This document shows, piece after piece, positions 11,534 to 21,836 of a stretch of 64,000 bases of DNA. Every line of letters starts with the position of its first letter. The stretch's first letter is position 1. The notes under the pieces are model-generated. The model was not told the DNA's origin, ran no database searches, and was given only the letters and a program-made list of their open reading frames with translations. A program made the translations under genes and the position numbers. The DNA comes from Arbacia lixula (taxonomy: Eukaryota; Echinodermata; Echinoidea; Arbacioida; Arbaciidae), in contig OZ022585.1 in assembly GCA_963669155.1 (NCBI GenBank), positions 13,637,229 through 13,701,228 on the forward strand. Reading direction: 5' to 3'.

Positions 11534-12597
11534 GTGAGATTTTTACGGCTTTCAGTTGATACCGTTCACTTATATAATCATGTTTATCTTTTCTTTACTT
11601 AGAAGTTCTATCCTTTACCGTGAAATGTCATAACCATTGCCTATCGTTCAACTAAATGTTTAGTGTTTCTCTAATTTCAGTACGCTCGTTCGTTTTAGAG
11701 AGGTTCACTCCACGCAAAACTCGAATACATTCTTCCAATTATCCGAGTTTTTGTACATGTCTTTCTTTTTGTATAAAGTCTATGATTTATCTTCATACAT
11801 TTATCACGGTTAGTTTAACATATTTTTTTTTTTATCAATTTGAGGAAACTATTTAAGAAGCGCTAATGAAATTCTTAAGTTCATATGAAGTCACAAAATG
11901 CTTCATAGTGGATGTTATCATTCCTGCGTAAGAGTTAATTACTGCGTAATGTTAATTACGTCGTTGCTCTTCACTCATGAGACATGCATATTTTCTTACT
12001 CATGGTGTTTCTTACTGTTTCATTTTGGTGATTTTATAGGCTTACTCTGTGAAAGTTATATGGGTCATCGTCGTTGTTGCTGTAGTCTCTGTGACGTCGC
12101 TACCGCATCGCAGCAGGTCGCGCACTACAGAGGAAGTGCGCACGAGCGTATTTCACAAGGAATCTGCGCAGATCCCGTGGCACGCGCTCTCTGAATCGCA
12201 GCTCCAATCCCGACTCGAAGACCTCATGGTAAGTGTCGAAACGGAGAGACTTGAGAAACGAAAATGCAGCGAGTCCGTTACACTCCACGTAAAGTCATCA
12301 AAACCACGTGACCGCAGCCTCTGCCCGTGGTCGTACTTCAATGACGTCGACGTCAATCGCATTCCCGAGTCCATTCGCCAGGCCTACTGCGAGTGCAGCG
12401 AGTGCTATGTCGCCCGCTTGGTCGGCTATCCAACCACTCAACCCGGTCTTCGACAGGTGTCGGCCTGCAGGGAGGTCTACGAGCAGCGAAATGTGCTACG
12501 CCGCTCCGTCCCCGGTAACTTCACCTCCCCGTACGTAGAGGACACAATCCACGTCTCCGTAGCGTGTGTTTGCCAAAAGAACCTGGTGTCCGAATAA
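11531..12597 (+). CDS. Interleukin-17-like secreted cytokine (two exons)
   Basis: Proposed join is 11531-11533 plus 12040-12597, giving 186 residues. The N-terminus after MAYS is a hydrophobic signal peptide (VKVIWVIVVVAVVSVTS) followed by an Arg-rich stretch. The C-terminal half is the IL-17 cystine-knot domain: CPWSYFNDVDVNRIPESI (from residue 96), then the Cys trio CxCxxC at 118-123, RNVLRR and finally VSVACVC (C177, C179). There are eight Cys at 77, 96, 118, 120, 123, 144, 177 and 179, and one NFT glycosylation site. IL-17 dimers signal through IL-17 receptors to NF-kB; in sea urchins the family is expanded and acts in gut epithelial immunity. An in-frame TAG at 12037-12039 overlaps the intron acceptor, and the first in-frame ATG inside exon 2 lies after the signal peptide, so the start must come from upstream. 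The family is firm; the exact first exon is inferred. Confidence 0.85.
12040..12597 (+). CDS. IL-17-like gene, exon 2 (main coding exon)
   Basis: The acceptor is TTTTATAG at 12032-12039. The exon encodes the signal peptide, propeptide-like linker and the whole cystine-knot domain, and ends at a TAA at 12595-12597. Codon use is GC-richer than the surroundings, as expected for a constrained exon. Confidence 0.85.
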   Translation, partial: AYSVKVIWVIVVVAVVSVTSLPHRSRSRTTEEVRTSVFHKESAQIPWHALSESQLQSRLEDLMVSVETERLEKRKCSESVTLHVKSSKPRDRSLCPWSYFNDVDVNRIPESIRQAYCECSECYVARLVGYPTTQPGLRQVSACREVYEQRNVLRRSVPGNFTSPYVEDTIHVSVACVCQKNLVSE

Positions 12598-12869
12598 CAA
12601 GGTATATTACCTGTCAATACGCATTTCTCCCTCAAAACGAAACACCCATGTGGATGTCTGGTACCTATGTAGTTCTTGTAAAGAACGGCTTCGTATTTCA
12701 TATTGAAATCACGGGTATGGTTGTGTAAATTGTATAAACCTATGGGACACTTAGTCACACTGTTTTTATCTGATGATCTTATGACATAATCTAGATTACG
12801 GTAAATATCTGATTTTCTTGTTCATGTCCAATGGAAATTAGCTGAAGATGATAATCATATCATTTCATG

Positions 12870-12875
12870 AATAAA
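12870..12875 (+). other. Polyadenylation signal for the IL-17-like gene
   Basis: AATAAA lies 273 bp after the stop codon and is the first canonical signal downstream. Confidence 0.5.
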
Positions 12876-12879
12876 ATAC

Positions 12880-15800
12880 ATATTTTACAACACGGTGATT
12901 ATTAACAAGAATTATACATTATTGTTATACAGAACTTTCGTTGCATAATATGACTGTGTGATTTGACGAAAACAATAAGTATGTGTACGAGATTCTCTGA
13001 TTTTTTTTTTATTCATCATCATATTTAGTAAGCCTCAAATATGGTTAGATTATCAGCCGCTGAAGCTTACGATAAGAAAAGGATAGATATGGATAAATGA
13101 GGAGTATTACTGAAACTATAGATGCAAGTATTTCATGCGTATACCTTGGATAGTAATCGTTTTTAGCTTGCATTGGAATGATTCGACGAAGAAGAATCAA
13201 TTATATGAAGGTAATTCTAGAGGACCTGTGTGCCTCAGCCTACGGACTGGAGCATTGAAATTAATATCGAAAAGTAATAGATTGAAGCACGATAGTGAGA
13301 GATATGTTGTTGCAAAACATTGTTTTGACCCATAAATAATTGACATGGAAAATATTACAGAAGTTATATTAAACACATGGTCTGCATTCGGAGTGCGAAT
13401 TCCTGAGAAAAGCAACCGTAATGTGACCATTAGCAGACAGAATATCGTTTTTGAAATATAACTTATGAGAAAAAATATTTTCTGACGAGTGGGTTGAAAT
13501 GCTAGGAATGAAGTACGTGTACCTAACATATTAGTCTAATGATGTTCATATAATGCGTATTAAAGCTTTACACAATTGATACAGATTCGTGCTTTTTCTA
13601 GCAACTGTAGGCATACGTGTAATTGCAATATCGCAATAGACATGATATAGGCAGTGGTGTACTAAATCGAAGTACTGCCCGTTCTATTTCCATCGGGGAC
13701 AGGTTTAATTTCAGTGTAACCCCGTGGAGGAAACTTTAAATATCGCAGTGATAGGCACCTTGTTGTTAACCAAATGTCTCAGAATATGATCTATGTCCAA
13801 AGTAAAAACCAGTATTTGTTAGAAAATATTTTGTTTTAATTTAGTGGTATGCAATCGTATTTTGTTTGACCTACAAACATGACAACTCAAATTGAGAAGA
13901 CTTTGCATTTTTTTTAAACATCTCTCGCTAAACATGTAATACATTTTCTGAATTATTGATGATGTATGTTCATACCAAATATGTACTCAATCTTGATTAA
14001 TGAGGATTTGAATGGATGGGGGAAAACCCCAGAGATGTTAAACAAACACCTTGCCGAGAGTTGGGGGGGGGGGGGGGGGGGGGACTTCCAATTGCCCTTT
14101 ACTTTATGGGGGAGTCGTAAATCGTGATAACTACTGTACATGTACTGTGTTAATGTCAGTGCAAAGTTGACGTCATGGTTGTCATGTAAACGAATTCCCG
14201 TGCATAAACCCAGCTGCTACATGGTATTTGACAATGTTCTATGCAGCTCATCACTACATGCACAAAATATTGATTTATTGGATCTCTGAGCGTCTTCTAA
14301 CTATTACGGAGGTTGATGTTTAATTATTGTATTAGGACCCATTGCATTTTCGTCCAAACTTGGAAAAAATATTGTTTCGATGATATTCATTGTTCACAGG
14401 GGTAAAATGTTATCATTCTATTATTTATTTCATTATTACAACATGTATTATTAGTTGACATTTGTATATATAAATTATACAAGGTTACATTCCATGAATG
14501 TGTAATACGTAATGTTAACTGAGCTCGTAGAGAAATAAATTTATCAAAATGGCTTATGTGACTTCATGTTATGTTTGTACATATAGGCTACAGCCTGTTT
14601 ACATAGTAAACATGCCAGAACAGGATGAAGATTCAATATTATCAAAACTCACATCGATTTGCCATTATTCAGCTTGTAATTACAATTCTACATGACTGAT
14701 GGATTTATTCAAAGAGGCTTGCTTCTAGCACAAACTGCGTACAATGGTCGGCTTGAAGATATTATAATATATTTTGAAAAATAGAAACTATTCTGTGTTT
14801 ATTTTAATGTGGTAGTGTGCATTTGGGTGCGCTTATGTTGGTTTTGTCATTACTATTATTTGGGTACATCATGTTGTGTATGTGTGCGTGGGCAACAAGC
14901 GATGTGTGTGAAGTGAGACCGGGAGAGAGACGGAGGAAGGCAGAGACAGAAAATATATTGAAATTATTGGACAGTGAGATATTTATAACAAGTGTATCGT
15001 TTTTTTAAATGCCTAAAATGTAAAGTCATAGTCATATGGTTACTATTGGAGAATATCCCCTCTAGCCATTTCCCCTAACATAATAAGAAACATAATAAGA
15101 AATCCTGAACTAACTTTATGGGATGCCAAATAGAGCAGCATGAAACATTATTATTAAAAGAAAACCTATCCCCCCCCCTAAGAAAATAATGGCATAACTT
15201 TTTATTGAAGAGGTTTTGGGCAAAATAATTTGGCATGATTGCTCCCTAACTTATTGACTAACTTATGTGTGACAATCACATTAATCCAATAAGACATGCA
15301 TTAGAGGCCAATTTTCAAAGGCAAAAATGTCACTTTTCAAAAGTCACAAGAGTAATTTGGGGATTTTGTCACATGAATTTTTGATGAATTCCATTTCTGG
15401 TGCATACTTTATGTCCTTTTATGTTTATCATCTATCACTCGATGCACTAATACCTATCCCGACACTTAACCCATTGTTCTGGTTGAGTGAGCACCATTTG
15501 TCCCTCTTGAGTTTGAAACTTTTAATAAAAAACCCTTTATTTTGGTGAAAAAATAAAACTCTGGATATTTTGAATGGATGGAACGCACTCTGAATCAATG
15601 AATTGTTGCTACTCGGACAAAACTCGGACAAGCTTTGACGTTACCATTAGTAACATATTGTTTCACCGATAAAATCTGCATACATAACGAAAATAGATAT
15701 AACGATATTAGTCGTACATGTACTGTCTTTTTAGCCTTAAAAGGGAACATTTTGGGCCATATGCTCAAAACAAAATCCCTTGGGCCGAAAAAAAAAATGA

Positions 15801-15898
15801 AGAAAAATAAAATTTTAACTAATTTCTAGGTAGCTATTACGGCAGACCACGTCAAAACATTTCTTGACAATCTAGAGAGAGAGAGAGAGAGATAGACA

Positions 15899-15940
<42 letters not shown>

Positions 15941-16685
15941 AGATCTGGAGTATGTGTAAGTGTATGTGTGTTGTGTCTGAGAGGGAAATCAAAGTGGAGG
16001 AATGGAGGGATACACCGAATCTATGTGATTTCCAGCATCATCTTAGCTAGGAATGTTCTCATAATTATAGCATTTTATTTTCTTTTTAGTGGTACTACAA
16101 ATTTCGATTTGTCGACATGTAAATGGCAACCCTTTGTTTTAATGCAGTGATTTGCTGCATTAAATCAAGGTTTTGGCTGTGTGGAAATACAAATCGTTAT
16201 CAATATTTGTCGCAGTGTCTTCTCTCTTCAGTAACTTATCCTGTTTCAACAGCCTTCACTTTCATTTTGCTCTCTCGCCCCCATTTTTTTCTCTAATTGA
16301 ATCACTGTTAGTTCACACTCCTCCCTTTAACTTCCCTCTTCTCATTTGCCCTCTCTCAACTCCCTTCTCTCAACATTTTGCAATTTACAGTGTATCCTGT
16401 AAAATTTTAGAAACAGCTTTTGTGATTTTTCACCAATTACTTTTCTTGAGGTAATCATGTTAACATTTAATGAGATTTTCAATTTGGAACACATTTGGGG
16501 CTTTAAATTTGTGGATATCACATCTCATGTCCCTGCTTGAACACACCAATGGCCATTGTGCCTCACACATGTCAGCCCACAAATTATTTTCTGCCAATAG
16601 CTTCATGCATTATTAATTGTACTCCGATGACAGTTGCTCAATGATTGACAGGTGTGATACATAGTGGTCATTGTTGTGTTTTTAT
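12880..16685. other. Intergenic stretch with simple repeats, no recognised gene
   Basis: This holds a poly-G tract (14063-14083), a GA microsatellite (15874-15940) and a pyrimidine-rich block (16200-16400). Short frames such as 14817-15008 (a hydrophobic run followed by Arg-Glu-rich sequence) and 15327-15548 have no family resemblance. A dispersed repeat motif (AATGGCCATTGTGC) occurs near 16549. Confidence 0.4.
15874..15940. repeat. (GA)n microsatellite
   Basis: GA dinucleotides with a few interruptions are followed by a G run. Confidence 0.85.
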
Positions 16686-17673
16686 TAATTCATTTATTGA
16701 CGTTTTATTTCAACAGGTTAGCCCTTTCATTTAAACAACCGATCTATCAAGGGACCCTGCATACAATAAAAAAAACAATAAAATGCACAACAAAAACCAA
16801 TGAACACATGAACTAATTCATCAATCAATGTCAGAGAGATCTAACAACTACTTCATGAAAAATCAAACAAAAGCAAAACAAAACAGAACCCTTTTGCTCA
16901 GAGTAGAAACTTAGAAGCGATCAGTAAGTGATAATAGTTTAAATTGCCTTTTAAAAGAGCTAATTGAAGTGGTATTTCTAAGTCAAAGTGGGGATTGTTC
17001 CATGTCTTCGAACCGACATATTGAAAAAAACCTTTTCATGCAGTTTTTGTTTGGCTTAAGTACCGATAACAGAATATCGATGGCATATCTTGTAAATATA
17101 TGCGGAGTTCTAAAAATTGCCATACCCTTCAAATATTGCGGTGAAAGTCCATTTATAACTTTAAAAATATACAAATAAAATTAATAATTAACTCTTTGTA
17201 AAACAGTCTGCCAATTTAGCGGTTTCAACATTAACAAGTGAGGCGTAAGAAAATCCATATTCAGAATCAGGCGAGCATAACGATTTTGAAGACGCTGTAC
17301 GTTCAAAATTAAAAACTTACCTGAGGTTCCCTTAGAGTCAAGCCATAATCAACGTGTGGAAGAAATAAACCATTATATAGCAGAATCAAAACTTGCTTTG
17401 GTAAATATTCCTTAATTTCTCTAAAATACCCAATAGTTTTAGCTAGCTTTGCACATACCGATTCAATATGTTTATCAAACTTAAAAGTATTATCAAGTAT
17501 GATCCCTAAATACTTAAATTGATTTTACCTGTCCAAAAATATCCTTCTCAATAATATCCGCTCAAGCACAATTTGCTTATTGTGTACTTTTTGGTGTGTG
17601 CCAAACATCATAACTTTACATTTGCTCGTATTTAACCGTAAATAATTTTTATGTACCCATTGTATGATTCTAT

Positions 17674-17889
17674 TCAATTCAGTTTGCAATTTCGATTGAA
17701 CAAGTAATCGCGACCTTTACAAAATAGGGCATCGTCATCAGCACAGAGACTTAATTTAGTTTCATCAGAATATAACATATCACACATGTCATTTGTAAAG
17801 ACAGCAAACAAAAATGGACCCCAAATTGACCCCTGTGGGATACCCATTTTTACATTTCGAAAGCTTGATAGTTTTCCATTGTAGCACAC
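17674..17889 (-). pseudogene. LINE reverse-transcriptase catalytic region
   Basis: This frame contains the RT block GIPQGSIWGPFLFAVFTNDM and the catalytic-like CADDDALF. In active enzymes the motif is usually YADD or FADD. It is part of the decayed LINE at 16690-19600, and the reading frame breaks on both sides. Confidence 0.8.
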
Positions 17890-18242
17890 ACACAGACTTC
17901 TGTCCGTTAAGTCATTAGTGAACCAGGCTAACTCGGAACCACAATACCATACATTTCTAATTTATTCAATAGTATGCAATGATTTACTGAATCCAATGCA
18001 TCAAGAAATAGACTTCCAATTATATACCCTTTATCGATATTAATCAATAAATAGTCATTAATATCAATCAATGCCGTTGTAGTTGAATGTAAAGGACGAA
18101 GTCCGGATCATTGGTTGTAAAATAATAATGGTACAGTTGAGCAGCCTTTTCTCGGTTTTTTTTTCCATTAAATGACACAAAACAAAAATAAACCTTTAGT
18201 TACTAGTTTGATCCTTTTCACCAAATTTTTAATGGGGCTGAC

Positions 18243-18680
18243 TTAAGCTCGTTTCCAATCTTTTGCAATGAATCCTGAGATAAGTGTTGCAATGGAAATA
18301 TGGGTCAAAGGTTTACTAATAAATGGCGCTGCTTCTTTCAATAAACGGGGGTGGATATTTTCAAGACCACTTGACATACGCACTGACAGATTGTGGAGCT
18401 CCTTAGCAACAAAGTCTTCCGTAATCGTCTCAAATTGAGTGGTAGAGTCAGTCACTCGATCTGTGTTATCACGCTCAACTGCATTGTCATTGTTATCCTG
18501 GACAAAGTATTCATTGAAGGCATTAGCTTCGTCAGTGTCTCCCGTTAATAACCCAGATTCAGAACGTAACCCTGTACAATTTGCGGACTTAGTCTGGCTT
18601 GACAAATTTTTCAAAGTTTTCCATGTACGATTTGTATCACCAATACTATTTTCAAATAATTCAATGTAATAATGCTCCAT
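18243..18680 (-). pseudogene. LINE linker region between endonuclease and RT
   Basis: The frame encodes a segment ending in SGLENIHPRLLKEAAPFISKPL, which matches the pre-RT region common to CR1/Jockey elements (SGxDxIxxxLLK...). It belongs to the LINE spanning 16690-19600 and is broken from its neighbours by frameshifts. Confidence 0.75.
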
Positions 18681-18778
18681 TCACCCGTTTAGGTACTGAC
18701 ACAAAAAGTGCGTACTTATCACACAATTTTATGAAGGCATCATTGAAGTGTTTCCACAAATTGTTAACATTATGTGTA

Positions 18779-19273
18779 TTATAAAAAATCTTGCCCGAAA
18801 ACGGATCCACCTTCCCTTCCGAAGTCAGGAATATTAAACCGTCTAAAGCTCCTAAATTCGCTTATTTGTGGTTTGCATTGAACTTTGAACTTATGCATAT
18901 TGATAAAAACAAGTGAACGATCACTAACTCCGATTGGGATTAATCCGGATTTTATATTTTCTTTAAATGCTGGAACAAAAACCAAGTCAATGCATGTGTC
19001 ACTATTTGGCGTCACACGAGTTGGACGATCAATCAATTGCTTGAAATTAGACATACACGTAGTACATAATAAATTCAGTTGCTGATGTAAAAGATTGTCA
19101 GTCAATACATTAAAATTCAAATCATCAGTAAGAACAATATTATGTGTCTCACTATAAACATTTTCAACACTACTTTCCAATTTACGAAAAAAATCAACAT
19201 GGGAGCTTGGTGCACGATAGACTGGGCCAATAAGCCAAGATCTTGAGTTTGGTATTATAATTTTTACCCACAT
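18779..19273 (-). pseudogene. LINE endonuclease (APE-type) C-terminal part
   Basis: The frame contains GPVYRAPSSHVDFF, LTDDLNFNVLTDN (the GDFN-like block, with D in place of G) and RPTRVTPNSDTCIDLVFV, all typical of APE-like endonucleases of non-LTR elements. It is a fragment, in a different frame from its N-terminal part. Confidence 0.8.
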
Positions 19274-19759
19274 GATTTCAAAATCTTCACAGTCAAGATC
19301 TCTGCGGCGCGAATAGCCTTAATGTAGCAACCTATTCCACCTCCTTGACAATCTCTATCTCTTCTTTATAACGAATAACCATTTATTGCTATAAAATTTA
19401 GACAAACAACCATGTTTCTGACATTGTAAATACATCAATCGGGTAAGTAGACAAAAAAGTTGAAATGTGATCCACCTTCTTTCTATGTTTGTCAAGCTTC
19501 GTACATTGATATGTGATATCTTAAATACTTTATTTATCTTTTCATCGAGTACGTCATAAACTTTAGTGGACCTATCATATTCCTAACCGGATCCTAACCG
19601 GATCTTGCGATGGTAATGCATCAGTCCAATTGTGTTTTCTGCATTAACTAGTATAACCGCACCATAAAATGGTAATTTGCTGTACTATACATACTGGACA
19701 TTGCCACCCCCTAAAATGTTCATTTTCGTCATATGCTTCATTAGATATATCAACACATT

Positions 19760-19803
19760 TAGTATGAGTCCATTTCATTTCATTTCATTTCATTTCATTT
19801 CAG
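19760..19803. repeat. (CATTT)n short tandem repeat
   Basis: CATTT repeated about eight times. Confidence 0.75.
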
Positions 19804-19821
19804 TCCATTTAATGCCGGTCT

Positions 19822-20055
19822 TCAACGAGCTGTATCTCGCTCATGTTTGGATATTTCAGGCTCTGAAATTGGAATATGTTGTTTGAAATTTGAAATGTGA
19901 TCTTCATTGGCTAGTATTCCATTAGTCCTTTTTTTTAGAGATTCTGTCTTCACTTTCCTTCTTATAAGATGCCGTCTTTCTCCAATTATTTTACTGGGCC
20001 ATTTCACGATAGCTTCTAGTTTCCTAAGATCTTCCTTTTTAATTGTTACACACAT
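19822..20055 (-). pseudogene. Possible retroelement C-terminal remnant
   Basis: The minus-strand frame contains IKKEDLRKLEAIVKWPSKIIGERRH, a Lys/Arg-rich helix that resembles the C-terminal tails found after the RT in some animal LINEs (a repeated pattern L..I...A.KIIG). The similarity is from memory and weak. It could equally be a random frame. Confidence 0.25.
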
Positions 20056-21740
20056 TCATTATTCAATTATCTTGTTACGTGGGTAAAAAAGAAGGGACAT
20101 AAGAGAACTAAATTCACTCACCCGAGCGGGTAAATCCAAACTACTTGAGAAATAAGCCTGGCTGAACTAGAGTCCCTTTATACAGGAACTGTAGGCTGAA
20201 CACACCCATACCCATTATACCGTCCCCTGCCGGGGACTCTGAGAAAAAGTTTTCCGGGGAGGGGTACGTAGGTGAGGTACGCGGATGTCGGTGAAAATAC
20301 GGTGCAAAATTGACATTGCTTGTAGTCTTTTTTTCAGGTAAATAATGAAGAGAGCGAAATTGAACAGAGTTGTCTCTGCTGAATTTAACATACATCATAG
20401 CATAACATCGGCTTTATTGAGTCTTTAATGTATTAGAGCAAAAATATATACTAGTAGTCCATCTCATGGGCTGCACCAAAGACTACCTGTCGCCGGTTTT
20501 GTAAGTTAAGTTAATTAACATATTGCGCTCGAGGACGAGGCTAAGTAGGACTAGGAGTGACTCAATGTATACCTGACTCAATGCAAATTTGATTTATTAT
20601 TATTTTGTGTGCGAAAGCGAATGTATACTATGTGGATGATATGATAAACAACAGTAAAGATATTTAGAGGTCCGTTGGAAATTCGAATTGGCTGAGATAA
20701 ATGCACTTGAAATCGGCTAAATATGCGCAACTTTGGAGGAAGACTTGTGAATGATGCTGTCCGATGGGGAGTGTTGGTAAGGAGCGTTCAATTCAACCCC
20801 ATGTATTAGTTTTTGTGTTTTTGAGTGCTCGCCATCATTTTCCTTGCGTGACGGGTCTGACTACTGATGTATTCGACCCGTGTACATGAATGAATTACTT
20901 ATTTCAAGTACATTTATCACATATTAATGGCTAAATAACTGTATTGAATGTATATACGCACAACAATGTTTGAAAATGTTCTTGTTGAGCAACGCTTGTC
21001 TTCATCTGTTCATGGGCATTGATGCCTGTTTCTGGATGAGAATGCATGTGACATCTCATTTAGAACTCACGCTTTTAATAATACCTAAATCGTTTTTTTT
21101 TTAAGAGAATAGTACTAAATCAGATATCAGTCAAATCAGTGACATCTTGAGTATCGATACCAGATCGTGATTTTTAGAGAAATTGATAGCCTTTCTCACA
21201 AACCTGGCTTGTATCACCAGCTACAAACTCCATAGGCCGTGTGTACGAATTATGGCGAAACCGCCCAAAACTTCAATTACGTGCAACAAGCTCATTTATC
21301 AAAATTACATGAAATCAATCATAGGTCGTCTTCCTTCCTTCTAATGTATAAAAAAACCCCAAAATATTTGCAAAGTGAGAAAATGATTTTGAAATTTTCA
21401 AGCCATATCCATGATCCCATGGAAATGCCCATTTACAGGATGGAGCATGCTATCCTTATGTCTCCTAGATGTATGCCTAAAATTGTTTTCAAACTTGAAA
21501 TCATCCCAGAAAAATTCCTGTCACTAAAAGGATAATAAAAACATAAAATGTAGCAAAAATAGATTGTCTTTTGCAGAAGTTTATGCTCTTTCATTTGATG
21601 CATATGCCATTATCCCTTACAGACTGTCTGATTGTTTTTTTTTTAATGTTTTTAGCATCCTGTTTCTCTAGTTCTTCTGATTGTATTTGATTCAACTACC
21701 TGCGAGGTTTTCATGTTCTTGTTTTCATCTGAATCTGCAG
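20056..21740. other. Region upstream of the first NOX exon seen
   Basis: A short first coding exon of NOX (about 15 codons in the human gene) is expected upstream of 21741. I looked here for an ATG followed by a phase-0 donor and a NEG-like motif and found no convincing candidate; ATGGGGAGTGTTG/GTAAGG at 20764 has the wrong phase. The exon may lie before the LINE. Confidence 0.35.
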
Positions 21741-21836
21741 GCTGCATGGGTTGCTGCCAATCTGATTATTTGGCTTGTCACCTTCTTCCAGTACATGGAC
21801 AATGACAAATATGCCTACACCAAACACCTGATGAAG
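21741..21836 (+). CDS. CYBB-like (NOX2): NOX exon 1 of those seen
   Basis: Encodes [18 protein letters not shown] and on to KHLMK, the first transmembrane helix, matching exon 2 of the human gene. Acceptor CTGCAG, donor GTAAAT, phase 0 at both ends. Confidence 0.9.

Larger units (their letters stand above)
16690..19600 (-). mobile_element. Degenerate CR1-like non-LTR retrotransposon (LINE)
   Basis: Read on the minus strand, the parts come in LINE order. First is the endonuclease start (INVRSL, then FTMSETWL, about 19410-19530), then QGGGIGCYIKAI (about 19300-19350) and the rest of the endonuclease with RPTRVTPNSDTCIDLVF (18779-19273). Next come the linker (18243-18680), the RT block GIPQGSIWGPFLFAVF with CADD (17674-17889), and thumb sequence with KYLGIILDNTFKFDKHI and LPHVDYGL (about 17330-17520). 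The tail has FKVINGLSPQYL and a C-terminus stopping near 16905. Several frameshifts and stops make it inactive. ORF1 is absent, so it is 5' truncated or too decayed to see. Clade assignment to CR1/L2-like is from motif appearance only. Confidence 0.85.

Noticed and set aside
14817-15008. 63-residue frame with a hydrophobic start resembling a small secreted peptide
   Set aside because: The remainder is low-complexity Arg/Glu, with no Cys pattern and no conserved neighbour; likely chance.
20141-20398. 85-residue minus-strand frame
   Set aside because: No recognisable domain and no splice signals in a fitting phase; probably random or repeat-derived.
20764-20776. ATGGGGAGTGTTG/GTAAGG as NOX first exon
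   Set aside because: It ends in phase 1, but the next exon needs phase 0; joining would put stops in the frame and no NOX N-terminal motif is encoded.
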